NCBI RefSeq assembly: GCF_029852145.1 | Contig: NC_079977.1 | Coordinates: forward strand, 7,832,837 to 7,896,836 | Source: Microplitis mediator | Lineage: Eukaryota > Arthropoda > Insecta > Hymenoptera > Braconidae | Direction of reading: 5' to 3' | DNA length: 64,000 nt | Part shown: positions 1-11,073 of the stretch, piece by piece | Position numbering within the stretch: the first letter of the stretch is position 1 | Layout of the letters: each line of letters begins with the position of its first letter | The notes under the pieces: generated by a model | The model's database searches: none | What the model saw: the letters and a program-made list of their open reading frames with translations, nothing else | Told to the model about the DNA's origin: nothing | Position numbers and translations under genes: made by a program

Positions 1-433
1 TCTAATAAAATAAAAGTATCTCCCTAGATTTTATACTAAACAGAATTTTACAAGTTCTAGAGGGTGGGTCCAAGGGTGGTTTTGAGCTCCGAAAAGTTAT
101 AGTAATCATTAATCAAAACGATATAAAATAACGGTGATAAATTTTCTGGGTTTGGTATAAATAAATATTCTGTTTAAAAAATGAGAGATATGATCATCAT
201 GACAATTATAAGCTCTTGGAGAATCTTTTTTTTTTATATTTGATAACTCCAAAAAAAAATTTTATTAAAACTTGAATCAAAATTCTATTAAGAAGATGAC
301 TGATACGATAAATTTGATAAGAAATTTTTTTATAGGAAAATTAAAATTACATACAGTAAAGCTCACTGACAATTTTTCATATTTTACCCCGATTTTTAGC
401 TTTAAATTTTTAGAAAATAATTTTTCATTTGAT

Positions 434-3266
434 AAAACAAATAGTCTTCTGATCGATTTTAAGAGCTTGACTTTAAAATAAAAATAACTAGAAAACAATG
501 CGGAATTCGGAAAAACTTAATTCAAATTAACTTCTAGGGACTAAAATTGTCTACAAAAAAGGTTTCATGATATTTTGTAATAGGTCTGATAGTTTCGCCG
601 AAAAAGTAAGATAATCTCAAAATTTAATATGAATTTGACTTCAACCTCAAATAACTTTTGAACAAATAGATTCCTCAAAAAATGATAAGAATCTTTTTTT
701 GTAGAGCATTTAATTCCCTAGAAAAATAGGCCTGCCAATTATTCCTATGACGCATCGTTAGCTACTTGTAAAAATCAGAAGACGTAAAAAAAATTTTTTC
801 CATTATTCTTACGGAAAATAGAAAAGTGCGATGAGGAAGCTCTTAAAGTTAATATTAAGAGCTCTAATTTTCACAGGCGTCTTTTTTTTATCTAAATGAA
901 ACTTTTGAATCTGTTTCCGAGAAAAAAAAAAAAATTTGTTATTTTTTGGATCACCCTAATACATGCATACACCGAATAAAATATATGCTTCAATATAACA
1001 AAGAAAATGTATGGTGCCATATATAATATAAATTATATGCTACCATATATTTCATTTCATAAAAAAATTTTATATTTTTTGAATATAAAAGGAAATATAC
1101 AATGTATTATAAGGTAAATGTAAATGTATATATGTATATAGCTTAATATAAAAAAAATATAAGTTACATATATGGAATACATATATTTACTACTGTATAT
1201 AATTTTATATTAAATCAGCGAAAATCTCTATATGATTTTTTATAATATACAATATAATATATCATATATTGTTCTGTTGCAAACATATATGATTTTATAT
1301 ATTTTAACCATATATTGCTTTTTCATACGGGGCAGTAGCCAGGTGGTCATATATATTAACATTGGCTCAAAATATAGATATAATTTAACATGAGGTGTCT
1401 GGCTACTGGTTTCGGGCTGGGTACTGGTGCTCTTACCCTACCCAGTTTCTGATGGACACAATCTATGTCCATAATTTATATAAATAAATTAATAGTAAAT
1501 AATAAACAATATCTATTATAAGCATAAATGCAATAATACATTTAAAAAAATATATATACTCATGCTTGCATTTCCAAAACTGAAAGAGCTTGAAAACATC
1601 ACCGTGAATATATTTTCGAGCGCTTCGAGCATTGAACCTGATGATAAAAATATTAAAGTTATCTATTATTATGTTTCATTGATATTTAATTATCATCCAA
1701 GACATTTTCTACAGAATTATAAAATATAAACAATGAAAATTGTTTCCGAGTATTGAAATATAAATATTTTAAAGTAATTATTATGGACTGAACCAAGAGT
1801 ACCAAATTTAAATGTACTAACAAAATTATCATTAAATGATCTGTTTTGGCGCCAGAGCTGTTAATTCGTACTTAGACAATAGGCTTCGAGTTTTATCATA
1901 TACTTTAAGTTTTGACGTCAGGTAAATGATAAAACGTCAGCTGCAGTCTATAGTAATTAGACAGTTGTAGACGTCGCCTCATTGTCCAGACCTTTACGTA
2001 CATTTAAAATTTTTTCAACAGAATTTGAAAACCAGATATACGGTAAGAGCACCCCCCTATGAAAATAACATATATGGTCAAAATATATGTAAAAATATAT
2101 GATAATTATCAGAAAATATATGTGGCGAATTTAACTATATTTTCTGATATATTTTTTTTATATTAAAAAATATAATACTCATCATATACGAGTCCGTGTA
2201 TGTTTACCATGTATAAAATATATATATCAATCATATACAAAAAATATATTTTTATGATATATGAAAATAGATATTGTTTTCATATACGAAAACTATATTT
2301 TTATCACGTACGAAAAATATATTCTTATCATATATAAAAACATATATTTATATTGTCTATGGAAAAAAAAATTTCTTATTCGTATGACCATGGTAAAAAT
2401 TGAATTTTTCTAGATTAGACTATTAATCTCTCAAATCTACAAACTATTCCCTTATCAACCCTTATGTTCGTAAAACACTTCAAAATTCGTTTAAAATTAC
2501 ACTATAAAAAATTAATAGTTCCCGGTATAATGTAAATAATCTGGTGTAAAAGTTTCAAATATCAAAGATGTGAGTCACACTAAGTACAGTGTTATATATA
2601 CTGATAAAAAAAAATGAATTCAAGTAAAAATATTCACTTGATTCAAAATCGTCAGAATGAAAATTTATTATTAACCTAAACAATAATACTTCTTATTTTC
2701 ATTAACAACTTATCAGTTTACTCATAAATTTTTTACACACGGCGAAAAAAATACTTTTGACAAGAAATAATTTCTTGTTTCAAGGCTTTATGTGCTTGAT
2801 GATCATCAATAAAATATATTTTTTTTTTAATAAAAATAGACATATAGCAAGAAATTATTTTTTTAAAATAAAAAAATATTTAAATAAATAATTGCATTAG
2901 ATTGTTCAAAATCATTTTAAGAAATTATTTGTTGTTTAACCTTGATTTTCCTGCTCAGTGTACAGGTGTAAATTTTCATTATGAACAAGAAAATATTTCC
3001 TTGTCACTATTCAAGAAAAATAATACTTCAATTAAGCATTTCTTATTGGAAATATACATTTTTTTCTCTCAGTGTATTATATAACAAACATTTGTTAAAA
3101 TTTAAATGTAAATTACAGGTGAAATATTGGGCATACAAAAAATTTGTATAAAATCTTTATGATAGAAAATTTATTTTCCTATAAAAAAAATTTTCATCAA
3201 CTTTATCGTATCTCTCATCGTTCTGATAGAATTTTGATTCGTCGCGATAATATTTTTTCGGGTAAT
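434..3266. other. AT-rich interior of the transposon hairpin; no gene found
   Basis: No convincing gene. About 1010-1330 and 2050-2390 are dense in ATATATG/CATATAT motifs, with edges reading TTTTTCATACGGGG and CCCCCTATGAAAATAAC, suggesting small AT-rich MITEs. A short inverted pair CAGTAGCCAG/CTGGCTACTG flanks 1333-1410. A possible MITE lies at about 2598-3078 (TACTGATAAAAAAAAATG against TACACTGAGAGAAAAAAATG on the other strand). The same content is at 15536-18368 in copy 2. Confidence 0.4.
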
Positions 3267-3947
3267 CAAATGAAAAATTATTTTCTAAAAATTTAAAGCT
3301 AAAAATCGGGGTAAAATATGAAAAATTGTCAGTGAGCTTTTTTGTATGTAATTTTAATTTTCCTATAAAAAAATTTCTTATCAAATTTATCGTATCAGTC
3401 ATCTTTTTAATAGAATTTTGATTCAAGTTTTAATAAAATTTTTTTTTGGAGTTATCAAATATAAAAAAAAAAAAAGATTCTCCAAGAGCTTATGATTGTG
3501 GGTAAAAATGAAAAATTTGATAAAATTATAGGTTATTATTTTAGTAGGACATTAAAATTTCTATGAAAATGATCCTTTCATTAATCTCATCATATCTCTC
3601 ATTTTTTAAACAGAATATTTATTTATACCAAACCCAGAAAATTTATCACCGTTATTTTATATCGATTTGATTAATGATTACTATAACTTTTTGAAGCTCA
3701 AAACCACCCTTGGACCCACCCTCTAGAACTTGTAAAATTCTGTTTAGTATAAAATCTAGGGAGATACTTTTATTTTATTAGATTTGAATGATTTATATTT
3801 CTTTTCTTCACATATCAATTCTATTTCACTTGGATTGTATTCTTCATGAGTAATAATTATTGTTTAATTTATTTTCCATGCAATTTGCAATACTTCTTTT
3901 ATAAAATTAATAATAGTTAAATATTATGTTTCTTAAAGAATTATCAT

Positions 3948-6087
3948 GAAGTTGAGTCACTTAACCAAGATGTTAATGAATATGCCGATCCTACTTGCAT
4001 TAACCAAAAATAATGCTTATCAAATAATGATAATGATCATAGTTCTGTATTCAAACAAGCCAAGCTACCTAAATGTCATCTTGTCAATAATCTTCTCGTC
4101 TTGGCTATCAAATGGCGACGTAATATCACTTATACAGTTGCACAAGATATTGTCGACTTACTTAATATTTCTACTATGTTTGCGTTGCATGTAGAAATTA
4201 TTTAGGTAGTGAAAATAATTGTCCAAGTAGTTGTAATGAGTATTCATACGAATTTGATTCCAAGTCTAATGAAGGCTCATTTTTACACTTGCCATTAATC
4301 GACCAATTGCGTGAAGTATTTGAAACATCTGATGCTCATTATTTGTATTCCGTCAATCGAAAGAAGGCATGCAAATATGCTATTGAAGTTATTTACGACG
4401 GTAAAATGTACAAAAAACAAGTGACTCACGATGATATGATTTCGATCAATTACAGCATAGATGGAGCACCTATTTTTGACAGTTCCAATACTTCAATCTA
4501 CCCCATACTTTGTACAATCAATGAATTAAATCCATTTGAACGAAGGAACCATATCATGCTTTCTTCTATCTGGTTCGGGTCTGGTAAGCCAAAAAGTATG
4601 AATGGATACTTAAGGCCGTTTACGAATGAAGCTAAAAAACTTCTAAGTGAAGGCTTTACTTATTCATACAAAGGACAAACATATCACAAACGTGTTGTAA
4701 CCTTGATGGGTGTTTGTGATTCTGTCGCTCGCCCATTTGTGCAAGGGGTAAAGCAGTTAAATGGCAAGTATGGATGCGGTTTATGTTTACATCCAGGCAT
4801 AACAGTAAGTAAAGGCAGAGGATTTACAACAGTTTATCAAGTAATCGATGGAAATTTTTTCGATGAGGGATTAAGAACCCATGACCAAACCTTAATGCAT
4901 GCTAAAAAAAAAAAAAAACAAGACGATAGAAAAGGAATCAAAAAAATATCTGTTTTATGTGAACTTCAAAACTATGATATCATTCATAATTTGGATGCTG
5001 AGTGGATGCATTGTGTTGGATTGGGAGTGTGTCGTCAATTCGCAGACCTATGGTTTACTCCATCTTATAAGGGCGAAAAATTTTATATCGGAGGAGCTCT
5101 TGAATTGGTAGATTCGTTTATTACGTCGTTTCTTCCAACCTCTTATTTTTCACGGACACCACGGCCTTTGAAAGATCGTCATCACATGAAAGCCCATGAG
5201 TGGGTAGTTTTTCTCTTAGCATATAGTCTGCCTGTGCTTGAAATGTATTTCTCAAAAGAATATGTTAATCACTGGGCATTGTTAGTGGATGGGAAAGCAA
5301 TTCATGTCAAACGATCGATACTGAAGTCAGAATTAGTTTATGCCAATAAATGCTTGAATAATTTTATTCTATGAGTTCAAGAGCTGAATGGTGAAAAATT
5401 CGTCAGCTTTAATGTTCATTTGTTAGCCCATTTGGTCAGTAGCGTTGAAAATTGGGGCCCACTCTGGACACATAGTGCCTTTATATAAAAAGATTTTAAC
5501 CAGACATTAGAAAATTACGTAAAAAGTCGTAATGGGGTAATTACTCAAATTTGTGACTCATTTAGATTGAAATGTGTCATCGATCGATTATTTAATCTTT
5601 GTAAAAACGATTTAGACTTTCAACAAAAAAAATATCTAGATCGTTTGATGAATCGTAAACCAGCGAAAGATCAGAAAGTTGACAAATGTATAATAATTGG
5701 GCAAAAAATGTTAATAAATACATTACCTGTGGACCAACATTTAGCGTTAAAAAGCTTGAATATAACAATAGATCTAAATACACTAATATTTACTTACAAT
5801 AGATGTTTGGTTAATCAAGAAATTAAACAAGTGTGAAATATAAACGCGAAAACAAAAGAGTAAATTTTAATGTTATATTGCAAAATGGTAAAATTTTGGA
5901 AATTCAAAGTTTCATAAACTTAAAAACAAAACTTCAAGAAGACAATTATTTAATTGGCTATTATTATACCATCAAAAATGAGTCTTTGATACGTAATAAG
6001 AGACTAAACCATTTTATCATTTTAGACGAAAAAATTCCAATTGTAGCAGCTGTAAATGTTAAGGTGATAAAAAAAAAAAAGTTATGA
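3948..6087 (+). pseudogene. Broken CMC/Plavaka-like DDE transposase, copy 1
   Basis: One transposase reading spread over three frames. An N-terminal part runs from about 3948 to 4190 with an in-frame TAA at 4011. A shift leads to the main frame, about 4190-5836, interrupted by TGA at 5372 and TAA at 5486. Another shift leads to a C-terminal part at 5833-6087. Counting from the TTG at 4289, the main part has SIDGAPIFDSS (about residues 56-66), GVCDSVARPF (141-150), a Cys/His cluster GCGLCLHPG (162-170) and DAEWMHCVGLGVCRQF (236-251). These resemble blocks of the large CACTA/Plavaka-like transposases; D58, D144 and E238 are candidate catalytic residues. A downstream block rich in HLLAHL and GPLW also fits the family. 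Two stops and two shifts make it non-functional. The family is recognised from memory of motifs, so the superfamily is less certain than 'transposase'. Confidence 0.75.
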
Positions 6088-7147
6088 TATTTGAAATGAC
6101 AAAATTAAAGTCATTTGTGGCTTATGTACATATGTGTGAGTCAGAATTGTTAACATAATACTTAGAAATATAATTTTATACAAACAGTTACTAAATTTAA
6201 TATTTATTATTATTACTTTTATAATTTTTTTGTATTTGTAAAATACAAATGTCTTCTAATGAAAATGATAAAAAAGTCCTCAAAATTAACTCAATTGATT
6301 TTATTTGTTGAATGAAAAATTTTTATCAAAATGCCTGTTAGTCATATTATTTTATTAATTCACTTATAACTACTGATGTACATATATATTTTTTTTTATT
6401 TGTGTAATGATTGAGTTGTGATACGAAAAAATGGATTAAAGACTTTGTTAACTTATTTACATTTATTTTTTAAAACTACAATTTAAATAAGTTGGTCCAA
6501 TTTATAGCTGATAAAAAAAATTGCACATTTACTTAGAGCATTTTTTGTACATTACTCTTAGGAAAATAAATAATAAAATTAAAAAATAAACCGTAGTCAG
6601 TGAAAGAAGAAAACTTCAATTAGCTCTGGTGGTTTAACTATTATCATCTTTTATCACAGGGCTTAAAATTGTAGTTTTCAACGGTTATTATTTTGATGAT
6701 AATATTTATAAACGATAGTTTTCAATTATAAGTAACAGATCATATAATAAACGATACAAACTTTGGATCATAAACTGTACCAAATTAATGTTACCTATTT
6801 TTATGTGTGATAATAAAAATTATAAACTTTTATAAATATCAAGGATTATAAATTTTACCATCCAGGTAGTGAAATCTTTTATTTATATTATAAATATAAT
6901 AATATGAATAATATACGCTCTCATCGTTACCAGTTGATATATTTTTACGGCTATTGTTCTCTTTTTTTACAATATATAGCACAAATGAGTATAATAAAAT
7001 TTATAATATATGAAAATATCCACATTTAGCGCATAAGATGTTGCTATGAGGTATAACTTTTTAGGTACTGAGCCCAATAATTCGATTAAAGTCGCAATCG
7101 AAGGAGAATCATTCATTTATATGGCGTATCTAAAGCTATTTTAACTC

Positions 7148-7560
7148 AAAATTCACTACTCTCTTGGAATGAATCAGTGAAAAGTACACTCAGAAAATTA
7201 AGTAATTGTGTTTATTATCCTAAATTTTTAATTTCAATCATCTAAAATGATTCGAAAGTTTTTAAATGCAAAGATAGTTAGTGTTATAATTTTTTTTTAA
7301 TAGAGTTAATAATATCAGGATGGTAAAAATTACCATCAGGATGATAACAGTTACTATCAGGGATTGAAATTAATTTTATTATAATCTAGATGATTTAAAC
7401 AATCATTTAGATAATATTCACTACTATCGGATTGATAGTAAAAATTTTACCATCACTAGATGATAATTCCTATCATTTAATTTTCTGAGTGTAGTCCAAT
7501 CAGTGAATATTCACTGATTTGCAGTACTTTTTACTGATTCATTATAAGAGGGTGGATTTT
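7148..7560. mobile_element. MITE-like inverted repeat containing a second MITE (copy 1)
   Basis: The ends are imperfect inverted repeats: AAAATTCACTACTCTCTTGG on the left; on the right, read on the minus strand, AAAATCCACCCTCTTATAAT followed by GAATCAGTAAAAAGTAC. The inner MITE at 7187-7491 interrupts it. Copy 2 lies at 22250-22662. Confidence 0.5.
7187..7491. mobile_element. TA-flanked MITE, TIR CACTCAGAAAATTAA (copy 1)
   Basis: Starts CACTCAGAAAATTAA and ends TTAATTTTCTGAGTG, with TA on both sides (7185-7186; 7492-7493). The 305-base interior is full of GATGGTA/TACCATC-type inverted motifs and has no coding capacity. This layout fits a Tc1/mariner-type or other TA-targeting non-autonomous element. 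Confidence 0.8.
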
Positions 7561-7689
7561 TTATAATTTAATTTGGAAATTTGAATATCAACAACTTAAT
7601 AGTTCGTTCATATAAATACACAGTAAAAATTATCGCGCTCTCGCACGATTCGATGCATAGTTGGCGCGAGACACGACCGTGTCTTTTGA

Positions 7690-7910
7690 TTTTACTATAT
7701 ATGGTAAACATATACTTTATAATATATAACAAAAATATATTTTACTATATACGGTTAAAATATATTTTGTAATATATAACAGAAATATATTTAACTATAT
7801 ATGGTTGAAATATATTTTATAATATATAACAGAACTATATTTTACTATATATGGTTGAAATATATTTTATAATATAAAACAGAAATATATTTTTTCATTA
7901 TATTTAAAAC
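7690..7910. repeat. AT-rich tandem repeat, period about 50 bases
   Basis: Four degenerate units built on TTTACTATATATGGTTGAAA followed by an ATATATTTTATAATATATAAC-like block, ending at a TTTTCATACGGG edge near 7932. Copy 2 is at about 22792-23012. The neighbouring 7911-8978 is AT-rich with ATATAT palindromes and shows no gene apart from being downstream of the spliced gene at 8979-9510. Confidence 0.6.
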
Positions 7911-8978
7911 ATATATGTTATTTTCATACGGGTAGAAATGAAAATTACAAACTAAAATGCAAGGTTTTTATTATGTAACATACCATAGTACGAAAAATAT
8001 ATGGAGTACCATATATTTTGCAATATACTGGAAAACTTATATAAACCGTATAAATCATACTGTATATTAATAAATATACTACTTTCAATACAATATATCA
8101 ATATATAATAAAATATACCAAGATATATATGCTAAACATACATAAAAAAAGTTATATTGATATAAAAGTTATATAATTAATATATTGTAGCAATATATTT
8201 TTTTTCAATATATTATCATATATTAATACGGCAAAAATATAAATATTATTTTATATATTGTGCAATATATCACATTATAATATTCATATATTTTAAAGTA
8301 TATTTTTTCCACATATAAAGTTTTTTCATGTCGGGATACGGTATTGTTACCATAAGTATACATATTGTTGTGGTAAAACGTTCGACGAGTGCATGTAAAA
8401 TGAATATACAATAGCATTTCATTACGATACTAAATTTTGTAATTTTACTATACTTTCGTTTAATAAAGATATCATAAATTTACAAAGAACTTTAATAGCT
8501 TATATAAATTGTTATATTAATATATATGGAGAGTTTATATATATATTTAAATAGTATGAGAAAGTAAATAAATAATATTGACTGATAATAGAAATTGTAA
8601 TTATGAATATTAAGAATTCTATATAACAATGGGAAAAGTACTGAGGAATAAAAATACATATCAATTATATTATACTTGACAAATTACAAATAATACTTTA
8701 ATTATTTTATATTTAATTACACAAATTACACATTACAAATTCAATAATCTATTAACATAATGTTCATATTAACTACATGTCTTCAATTATAATTAAAATA
8801 GTTATAAAAAAATAAAATAAATTATAAAAAAAATGACAATACATGTGTTCTTATAATAAATACATAAATTATAATCCCCTCGCATTTCATTACATATTCA
8901 AAAATAATCGTGAAATCTTTACTACCCGAAATTCAAATTAAAATGTATCACCAAATAAACAAAGATATGTTTTCCTCG

Positions 8979-9510
8979 CTATTTGTTTTTTTTTACTGGC
9001 GTTTCTTTTTCTTTTAATTTTTTTTCCTGAAAGAATTAATATTATAATTAATATCAACTATTTATTGCTATCAACAATTCAAATATCTGTTATCAACAGA
9101 GAAAATGCAAAAGTGTACATTGTTATAATTTTAAAAATACTACTTACCACCTCAGCTGGACTACATGGCGCCGAATACAAATGTGATAGCTATTAAATGA
9201 AAGTTAGATTTTAATAACTAAATGTATATAATAAAATTTACAATATTTAACAAGATATTTTAAATTCTTACTTACATCTTCATTTCTCTGTGGTGGTGTA
9301 GCCTCAGCTCTTAACACAAATGGTTTCAATGATGTATGTTCTGATTGCTAATACAGAGTTTAAAAAAAAAAATTATTCATAAATATAAAAATATATCTAT
9401 TGAATATATGAAATAAATAATTCACTAAGTATATTACAATATATTACAATATATTACAAAACACTTACGAATATGAATCCTGACGGCATGTCTTTCTTGT
9501 TTGATGACAT
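8979..9510 (-). CDS. Small four-exon gene, predicted 67-aa protein of unknown function (copy 1)
   Basis: Exons on the minus strand: 9510-9469, 9347-9276, 9189-9148 and 9026-8979. Their lengths of 42, 72, 42 and 48 are all multiples of three, so every intron is phase 0. The three introns (121, 86 and 121 bases) start GTAAGT and end in TAG or CAG, with a T-rich tract before the last acceptor. The joined frame is open from ATG to TAG. Exon 1 encodes MSSNKKDMPSGFIF; exon 4 encodes a lysine-rich tail, EKKLKEKETPVKKNK. The middle exons are proline/serine-containing, with no signal peptide, membrane segment or domain I recognise. Upstream on the same strand are CCAAT boxes at 9656-9652 and 9606-9602 and an ATTTAAATA box. 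Four exons that splice in frame are unlikely by chance, but no family is recognised and expression is unknown. It could also be a gene fragment carried by a repeat. Confidence 0.65.
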
Positions 9511-10984
9511 GTTGCTAATTAAAGTCGAAGACTTAACAGCAACTTATTTAAGCTTTTAATGTTTCCCAAGGAAACGCCATTTAACTTGAAAATCAAAATC
9601 TATTGGCTGATACAAAGTTTTCACCAGCTGAGCACCCGAATATTTAAATTCATTGGTCAGATTTCCATAATTGAAAATTCTCAAGCGCATTGAATGAAAG
9701 AAAATATAATAAATATAATAAATAAAATAATATGAAAACGTTGAATAAATTGTTTATAGAAATAAATATAGTTATAAAGGACTTTTTTGCCGTCCGGCCG
9801 GAAAAAGGCAACTTTCCGGCCGTTGTCCTGAACGAAGTTGTCACTTTCCGGCTTCGTCGAACGAAAAATAATATACGCACCTTAGCAAAAAAGAACAGGC
9901 CATTCGGCGGCTAAAAAGGAAGTTGATTTCTCATTATTTAATTATTTCAACCTTTCAAATAAACATTAATTACAAAATAAATTTTATTTTGACATTGTCA
10001 AACATTCTCAAGACTATAGAACAAAAAAAAATTGTCAAAATTTTTCAAGTTAAATGCCAAATATTGAAGTTGAAAAGAATTAAATTATCTACAGAAAAGT
10101 ATTCTGTGCTTTTTTACTATATTATTAATGATCAATTCAAAATTTGATAAATAATTCGAGTGTATAGTTTAATTATGAAATATTTTAGTGTCCTACTTGA
10201 AATCAGATCCGATAGTTTAAATAAAAAACCTAATAGAATATTAAACGTCCAATAATTATATGGAATCCAATCATCTCAATATAGAATCAAATAAATTAAG
10301 TTTGAAGTTTAATTGTTAAAAAGTATTCTTTGGTTTTTATGATAAGATTGATGGTTCATCTAAAATTACATGTAATGTTCTGAGTTTTAAAATAAGATCA
10401 CATATGGAATACATTAAAGGATCGATTGACTTCGAAATCAAAAGATACTTTATAAATACGAAAATTCCTAATCAATCGTTGAGCTTTTGAGTTAGAAAGG
10501 GCATTGATAGCATTAAGATATGTAGAATATATATTTACAATAATAAACAAAAAAAAAACTGAAAGCTTATAATCGAAATTGATTATATTTATCCATAGAA
10601 ACTTCATCGGTCCATTTAGCCAGTTGATGGTTCTACAAGGTAAAAACTCAGAGAAAGAAGCCATTAGAAGTATTATATACCTAACGGCGATATTAAAGTC
10701 AAGAAATCATCAATCATTTTGGAATAAGATGAAATTATAGCATCAATAAATTATAAAATTTGAAAATATAAACTAATTGTTTGGGGGAAAATTGTAAATG
10801 GTTGAATTGTAATTTATTAAAATGCAGTATTTGTAAAAAAATTAAACACAAGATTCGATTTCTCTTATAGTAACCCTAGAATTCATTGAAATAATAATTA
10901 AAATTTATTTATTAGTAGAATTAATTATTAATCATACATCAAAATTTATTTAACCACAGTTTTAATACAGAATTTCTCCGGTTT
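9511..10984. other. Upstream region of the spliced gene; no independent gene seen
   Basis: Contains a GC-richer palindromic patch at 9780-9915 (GTCCGGCCGGAAAAAGG and CCTTTTTAGCCGCC-type arms) that stands out from the AT-rich surroundings. Both strands are open across the patch, but changes in the diverged copy at 34980-35147 do not look protein-conserving. A minus-strand open frame at 10398-10664 is interrupted in the diverged copy near 37600, so it is not treated as a gene. Copy 2 is at 24613-26086. Confidence 0.4.
9600..9660 (-). promoter_or_regulatory. Putative core promoter of the spliced gene (copy 1)
   Basis: Read on the minus strand: a CCAAT box (9656-9652), an ATTTAAATA TATA-like box (9649-9641) and a second CCAAT box (9606-9602), about 90-145 bases upstream of the ATG. 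The boxes survive in the diverged copy near 34850-34900. One CCAAT box survives in the copy near 54668, next to a relative of exon 1. Copy 2 of the duplication has the same at 24702-24762. The transcription start is not determined. Confidence 0.45.
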
Positions 10985-11073
10985 ATTATGATTTCGATGT
11001 AGCTACACACGTAGCAAACAATACTTCTGATTCCATGAACCCATGTTCGAATCCCTCGAAAATTATATAATAA
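10985..11073 (+). repeat. Weak tRNA-like/SINE-like segment with B-box
   Basis: Contains GTAGCTACACACGTAGCA (poor A-box) and GTTCGAATCCC (good B-box), followed by an AAAATTATATAATAAT tail. A related tail with GTTCAAATCCC occurs at 48990-49020. A degenerate tRNA-derived SINE is possible. Copy 2 is at 26087-26175. Confidence 0.35.

Larger units (their letters stand above)
1..6394 (+). mobile_element. DNA transposon with long inverted arms, copy 1 (left end truncated by window)
   Basis: The complete version is 14604-21496. The right end, near 6375-6394 (GATGTACATATATAT then T-run), is the reverse complement of the sequence at 14604-14625. Inside, 1-433 is inverted against 3267-3783, making a long hairpin to the left of the transposase remnant; the left arm lacks about 90 bases present in the right. 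Open frames within the arms are only translations of this inverted repeat. Confidence 0.75.

Noticed and set aside
272..481. Paired open frames at 272-481 (+), 277-498 (-), 3157-3426 (-) and their +15,102 copies
   Set aside because: They are the same inverted-repeat arm of the transposon translated in several ways; no protein-like constraint, and one is the mirror of another.
3946..4194. 82-codon plus-strand frame starting MKLSHLTKML
   Set aside because: The neighbouring frame (from 3948) fits the N-terminus of the transposase better, with NNLLVLAIKWRRNITYTVAQ in order before the main segment.
10398..10664. 88-codon minus-strand frame (and copy at 25500-25766)
   Set aside because: The diverged copy near 37600 has an early stop in this frame, so it is not conserved as coding.
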